Positions 5,091 to 7,232 of a stretch of 7,232 bases of DNA are shown in pieces. Numbering within the stretch: position 1 is the first letter of the stretch; each line of letters starts with the position of its first letter. Position numbers and translations under genes: made by a program. Source of the DNA: Bifidobacterium breve (GTDB taxonomy: Bacteria > Actinomycetota > Actinomycetes > Mycobacteriales > Mycobacteriaceae); assembly GCA_945882475.1 (NCBI GenBank), contig CAMCWJ010000151.1, positions 1 to 7,232 on the forward strand. The letters are read 5' to 3'. The notes below the pieces were generated by a model. The model was not told the DNA's origin and ran no database searches. It saw nothing but the letters and a program-made list of their open reading frames with translations.

Positions 5091-6526
5091 CCGCCGCAAC
5101 GAGTCCACGGGTATTCATCGACGGCGAGTTCCACCGCGCCGCCCAGGCTGAACCGGTGCTGGAGGCCGCGACCGGCGAACCGATCGGCGACGGCGCCAGC
5201 GGCACCGCAGCAGAAGTCGACGCGGCGGTCGCCGCCGCGCGCGCTGCGCTGCCGCAGTGGCGATCAGCCTCACCGGAGCACCGCGCCGGGGTACTGGGGG
5301 CATTCGCCGCCGCATTGCACGCACGTGCCCAGACCACCGACAAACTGGTGACCCGGGAGAACGGCATGCCGATGTCGCTGTCGCGGGGCGCCAACGGACT
5401 ATTCCCGGCGGCGCTAATGGGCTACTACGCCAAGCTCATCACCGAGACGCCGATCGAGCAGATCCGGCCAAGTGCGATCGGCCACACGATCGTGCGTCGC
5501 GAGCCGGTCGGGGTGGTCGCCGCGATCGTCCCGTGGAACTATCCGCAAGCCCTGGCCGCCTTCAAGCTCGCACCCGCACTCGCGGCCGGTTGCACCGTGG
5601 TGCTCAAGGCGGCACCCGAAACCGCTTTGGATGCTTTGGTTTTCGCCGAAGCCGCCCAGGAATGCGGGATGCCGCCGGGTGTGCTCAATGTCGTGCCCGG
5701 TGGGGTCGAGACGGGAAAGCACCTGGTGTCCCATCCCGGTGTGGACAAGGTCAGCTTCACCGGGTCCACGGTGGCCGGACGCATCATCGGCGAGGTGTGC
5801 GGGCGACTGCTGCGGCCGGTCACCCTGGAACTCGGTGGCAAGTCTGCGGCGATCATCCTCGACGACGCCGACCTCGAGGCCACCATGCGCGGGTTGCGCT
5901 CGGTGTCGTTCGTCAACAACGGTCAGACCTGTTACCTGGGATCGCGGATCCTGGCGCCGCGATCCCGGTACGCCGAAGTCGTCGACGCCCTGGCCGATCT
6001 GGTCAACGGGTTCTCGGTGGGCGACCCGCTGGACAAAGCGACCGATATCGGTCCGGGGGTCAGTGCGCGGCAGCGCGACCGGGTGCTCGACTACATCGAG
6101 GCCGGTAAGAGCAGCGGCGCGAAACTTGTTGTTGGCGGGGGCGTTCCGAAGGATCAGCCGCGGGGCTGGTTCGTCTCGCCGACGGTCTTCGCCGACGTCA
6201 ACAATGCCGATCGCATCGCCCAGGAGGAGATCTTCGGCCCCGTGCTGGCGGTGATCCCCTACGACAGCGATGAGCAGGCGATCGCGCTGGCCAATGACAG
6301 CGAGTTCGGGTTGGCCGGCACGGTGTGGTCCACCGACACCGACCGCGCCACCGAGGTGGCCCGGGAGATCCACACCGGCACCATCGGCATCAACGACTAC
6401 CAATTGGACATGGGCGCGCCGTTCGGCGGGGTCAAAGCCAGCGGCATCGGCCGCGAACTCGGCCCGGAGGGTCTGGACGAGTTCTTCAGCCTGAAGTCGA
6501 TCTACCGGGTCGGACCGGCCGGTTAA
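5087..6526 (+). CDS. NAD(P)+-dependent aldehyde dehydrogenase (ALDH superfamily)
   Basis: A 479-residue soluble enzyme, of normal ALDH length and apparently complete. Visible motifs in order are: VPWNYP with the oxyanion-hole Asn151; KAAPETA with the cofactor-binding Lys174; FTGSTVAG at 224-231 (Rossmann nucleotide loop); LELGGKS with general-base Glu248; NNGQTC with catalytic nucleophile Cys282; EEIFGPV at 380-386; and PFGGVKASGIGRELG near the C-terminus. All residues needed for oxidation of an aldehyde to a carboxylic acid with NAD(P)+ are present. GQTCYLGSRI departs mildly from the common GQxCxAGSR pattern, which may affect the substrate pocket. The ATG overlaps the CoA-transferase stop (ATGA), so the genes are almost certainly cotranscribed. 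A plausible role is supplying, or clearing aldehyde related to, the acid used by that enzyme. The substrate cannot be determined. The 3' end overlaps a convergent sulfatase gene at TTAA 6523-6526. Confidence 0.93.
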   Translation: MTAATSPRVFIDGEFHRAAQAEPVLEAATGEPIGDGASGTAAEVDAAVAAARAALPQWRSASPEHRAGVLGAFAAALHARAQTTDKLVTRENGMPMSLSRGANGLFPAALMGYYAKLITETPIEQIRPSAIGHTIVRREPVGVVAAIVPWNYPQALAAFKLAPALAAGCTVVLKAAPETALDALVFAEAAQECGMPPGVLNVVPGGVETGKHLVSHPGVDKVSFTGSTVAGRIIGEVCGRLLRPVTLELGGKSAAIILDDADLEATMRGLRSVSFVNNGQTCYLGSRILAPRSRYAEVVDALADLVNGFSVGDPLDKATDIGPGVSARQRDRVLDYIEAGKSSGAKLVVGGGVPKDQPRGWFVSPTVFADVNNADRIAQEEIFGPVLAVIPYDSDEQAIALANDSEFGLAGTVWSTDTDRATEVAREIHTGTIGINDYQLDMGAPFGGVKASGIGRELGPEGLDEFFSLKSIYRVGPAG

Positions 6527-6532
6527 TCCCGG
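6505..6532. terminator. Possible bidirectional terminator over the convergent stop codons
   Basis: CCGGG (6505-6509) can pair with CCCGG (6528-6532). The loop between them contains the 10-bp perfect palindrome ACCGGCCGGT (6514-6523), which abuts the TTAA shared by both stop codons. There is no intergenic space, so any termination signal must lie in coding sequence like this. There is no T-run on either strand, and the structure is weak to moderate. Confidence 0.3.
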
Positions 6533-7232
6533 GCGAAAGCCGCGGCTGCCTCACGTTCCAGATCGAGGTACACGTCGTCGCCGACATCCACGCCGACGCC
6601 GAGGATCCGACCGCCGGTGAACGGGAAACCGGCCGGATAGGAACGGCTCACCGGGTCGGCGCTGTCGAACCCGACACACAACCCGTCCCCGGACAGCGTG
6701 AACTTCCCGACCTGCGCGCGCATCGGACCCTCGGCGACCACCTGATCATCGACATAGAGTTTTGCGGTGCCGATCGACTCGCCGTGTTCGCCTGCACTCT
6801 CTCGGATGAACTCCATCCCGAGTGTGTGGTTGCCCGGTGTGAGTTCGGGTGAGACGAAGGTCTGCTCCGGTTTGATGCCGAGGAAGTTGTAGACGTACTG
6901 CAGCTTCTGATCCTTGATGAACAGAGTGTGGCCGCCGAATCGGGAGCCGTGCGCAAAGATCACGCCTTCGGTGTCCTTGGTGACCTCGACGTCGGCCAGG
7001 ATCTTGTAGGACCGGCCCCGCACGTTGACAGCCGCACCCTCCGGTACCGGTGCGGTGTCGGGGTAGTAGATGTAACGGTTGCGGGGCGGCTCGGCCTGCG
7101 GGCGTGCGTTACCCAACTGCTCGACTGCAGTCCGATCATCAAGGGGCAGAACGAAATTCGCCTCGGCTTCGGCGAACCAGACGTCGATGAGTTCCTGCAG
7201 CTTTTCCGGATGTTCGTCGGCGAGGTTGCGCG
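6523..7232 (-). CDS. Arylsulfatase-family protein, C-terminal region (5' end outside window)
   Basis: The minus-strand frame is open from the window edge to the TAA at 6525-6523, giving about 235 residues of C-terminal sequence; it is 5' truncated. A TTG at 7116 is in frame but is not the start, because conserved sequence continues upstream of it (HPEKLQELIDVWFAEA, then LPLDDRTAVEQL). That segment, followed by PRNRYIYYPDTAPVPEGAAVNVRGRSY, is the pattern I associate with the end of the catalytic domain and start of the C-terminal beta-sandwich in large actinobacterial arylsulfatases of the AtsA/AtsD type. Near the end, FTGGRILGVGVDVGDDVYLDLEREAAAAFARD contains the typical sulfatase C-terminus; its key parts are FTGG, VDVGDD and the Asp-Leu-Glu near the last 15 residues. 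The formylglycine motif C-x-P-x-R and metal site lie outside the window, so activity (sulfate-ester hydrolysis) cannot be confirmed. It is convergent with the aldehyde dehydrogenase gene and overlaps it by 4 bp. Confidence 0.82.
   Translation of the reverse strand, partial: RNLADEHPEKLQELIDVWFAEAEANFVLPLDDRTAVEQLGNARPQAEPPRNRYIYYPDTAPVPEGAAVNVRGRSYKILADVEVTKDTEGVIFAHGSRFGGHTLFIKDQKLQYVYNFLGIKPEQTFVSPELTPGNHTLGMEFIRESAGEHGESIGTAKLYVDDQVVAEGPMRAQVGKFTLSGDGLCVGFDSADPVSRSYPAGFPFTGGRILGVGVDVGDDVYLDLEREAAAAFARD

Noticed and set aside
5414..6403. 329-codon minus-strand open frame opposite the aldehyde dehydrogenase
   Set aside because: Shadow of a complete ALDH with all catalytic motifs; no domain or ribosome site seen.
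7114..7116. TTG at 7116 as the start of a 197-aa minus-strand gene
   Set aside because: The frame stays open to the window edge and the upstream residues match the sulfatase family pattern, so this is internal to a longer gene.
1..7232. Mobile elements, CRISPR arrays, tRNA/rRNA genes, riboswitches
   Set aside because: No transposase or integrase sequence, spaced direct-repeat array, cloverleaf or conserved RNA motif was found. The only tandem repeats are the 26-bp array and the apa proline repeats.

Overview
The window looks like a chromosomal segment from an actinobacterium of the Mycobacterium/Mycolicibacterium group. It has high GC and GC-rich third codon positions. It carries an Apa/fibronectin-attachment protein, a family I know only from mycobacteria, directly downstream of the end of a molybdate transporter ATPase gene. 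From memory, the order modC - apa - small YeaQ/GlsB-type membrane protein - CPBP-type membrane protein (minus strand) - large two-domain CoA-transferase recalls M. tuberculosis Rv1859, Rv1860, Rv1861, Rv1863c and Rv1866. Here adhA (Rv1862) and the Rv1864c/Rv1865c genes are absent from that order. The species cannot be fixed from the sequence alone.

Layout. 1-301: C-terminal TOBE domain of ModC (5' end outside the window). 376-1440: secreted Pro/Ala-rich Apa, ending in a stem-loop over its stop codon. 1556-1858: 100-aa three-helix membrane protein. 1841-1914: three tandem copies of a 26-bp unit that carry the stop codons of both flanking convergent genes. 1907-2671 (minus): CPBP-family intramembrane protease. 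2672-2732: a 61-bp divergent control region with back-to-back candidate -10 boxes and an inverted repeat. 2733-5090: 785-aa fused CaiB/BaiF CoA-transferase. 5087-6526: aldehyde dehydrogenase, overlapping the previous gene by ATGA. 6523-7232 (minus): C-terminal part of a sulfatase (start outside the window), overlapping the dehydrogenase tail-to-tail at a TTAA.

How the genes work together. The CoA-transferase and aldehyde dehydrogenase form a tight, probably translationally coupled two-gene operon. The simplest reading is a small catabolic module in which an aldehyde is oxidised to an acid and the acid, or a related one, is moved to or from CoA; the substrate cannot be read from sequence. ModC belongs to molybdate import. 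Apa is an exported, probably O-mannosylated cell-surface or secreted glycoprotein whose link to molybdate is only positional. The CPBP protein and the small membrane protein are envelope proteins of unproven role. There is no gene-free stretch over 300 bases. I see no RNA gene, insertion sequence, CRISPR array or phage gene. The most unusual structures are the 26-bp tandem repeat at a convergent gene junction and the asymmetric active sites of the fused CoA-transferase. No clear new multi-gene system is present.
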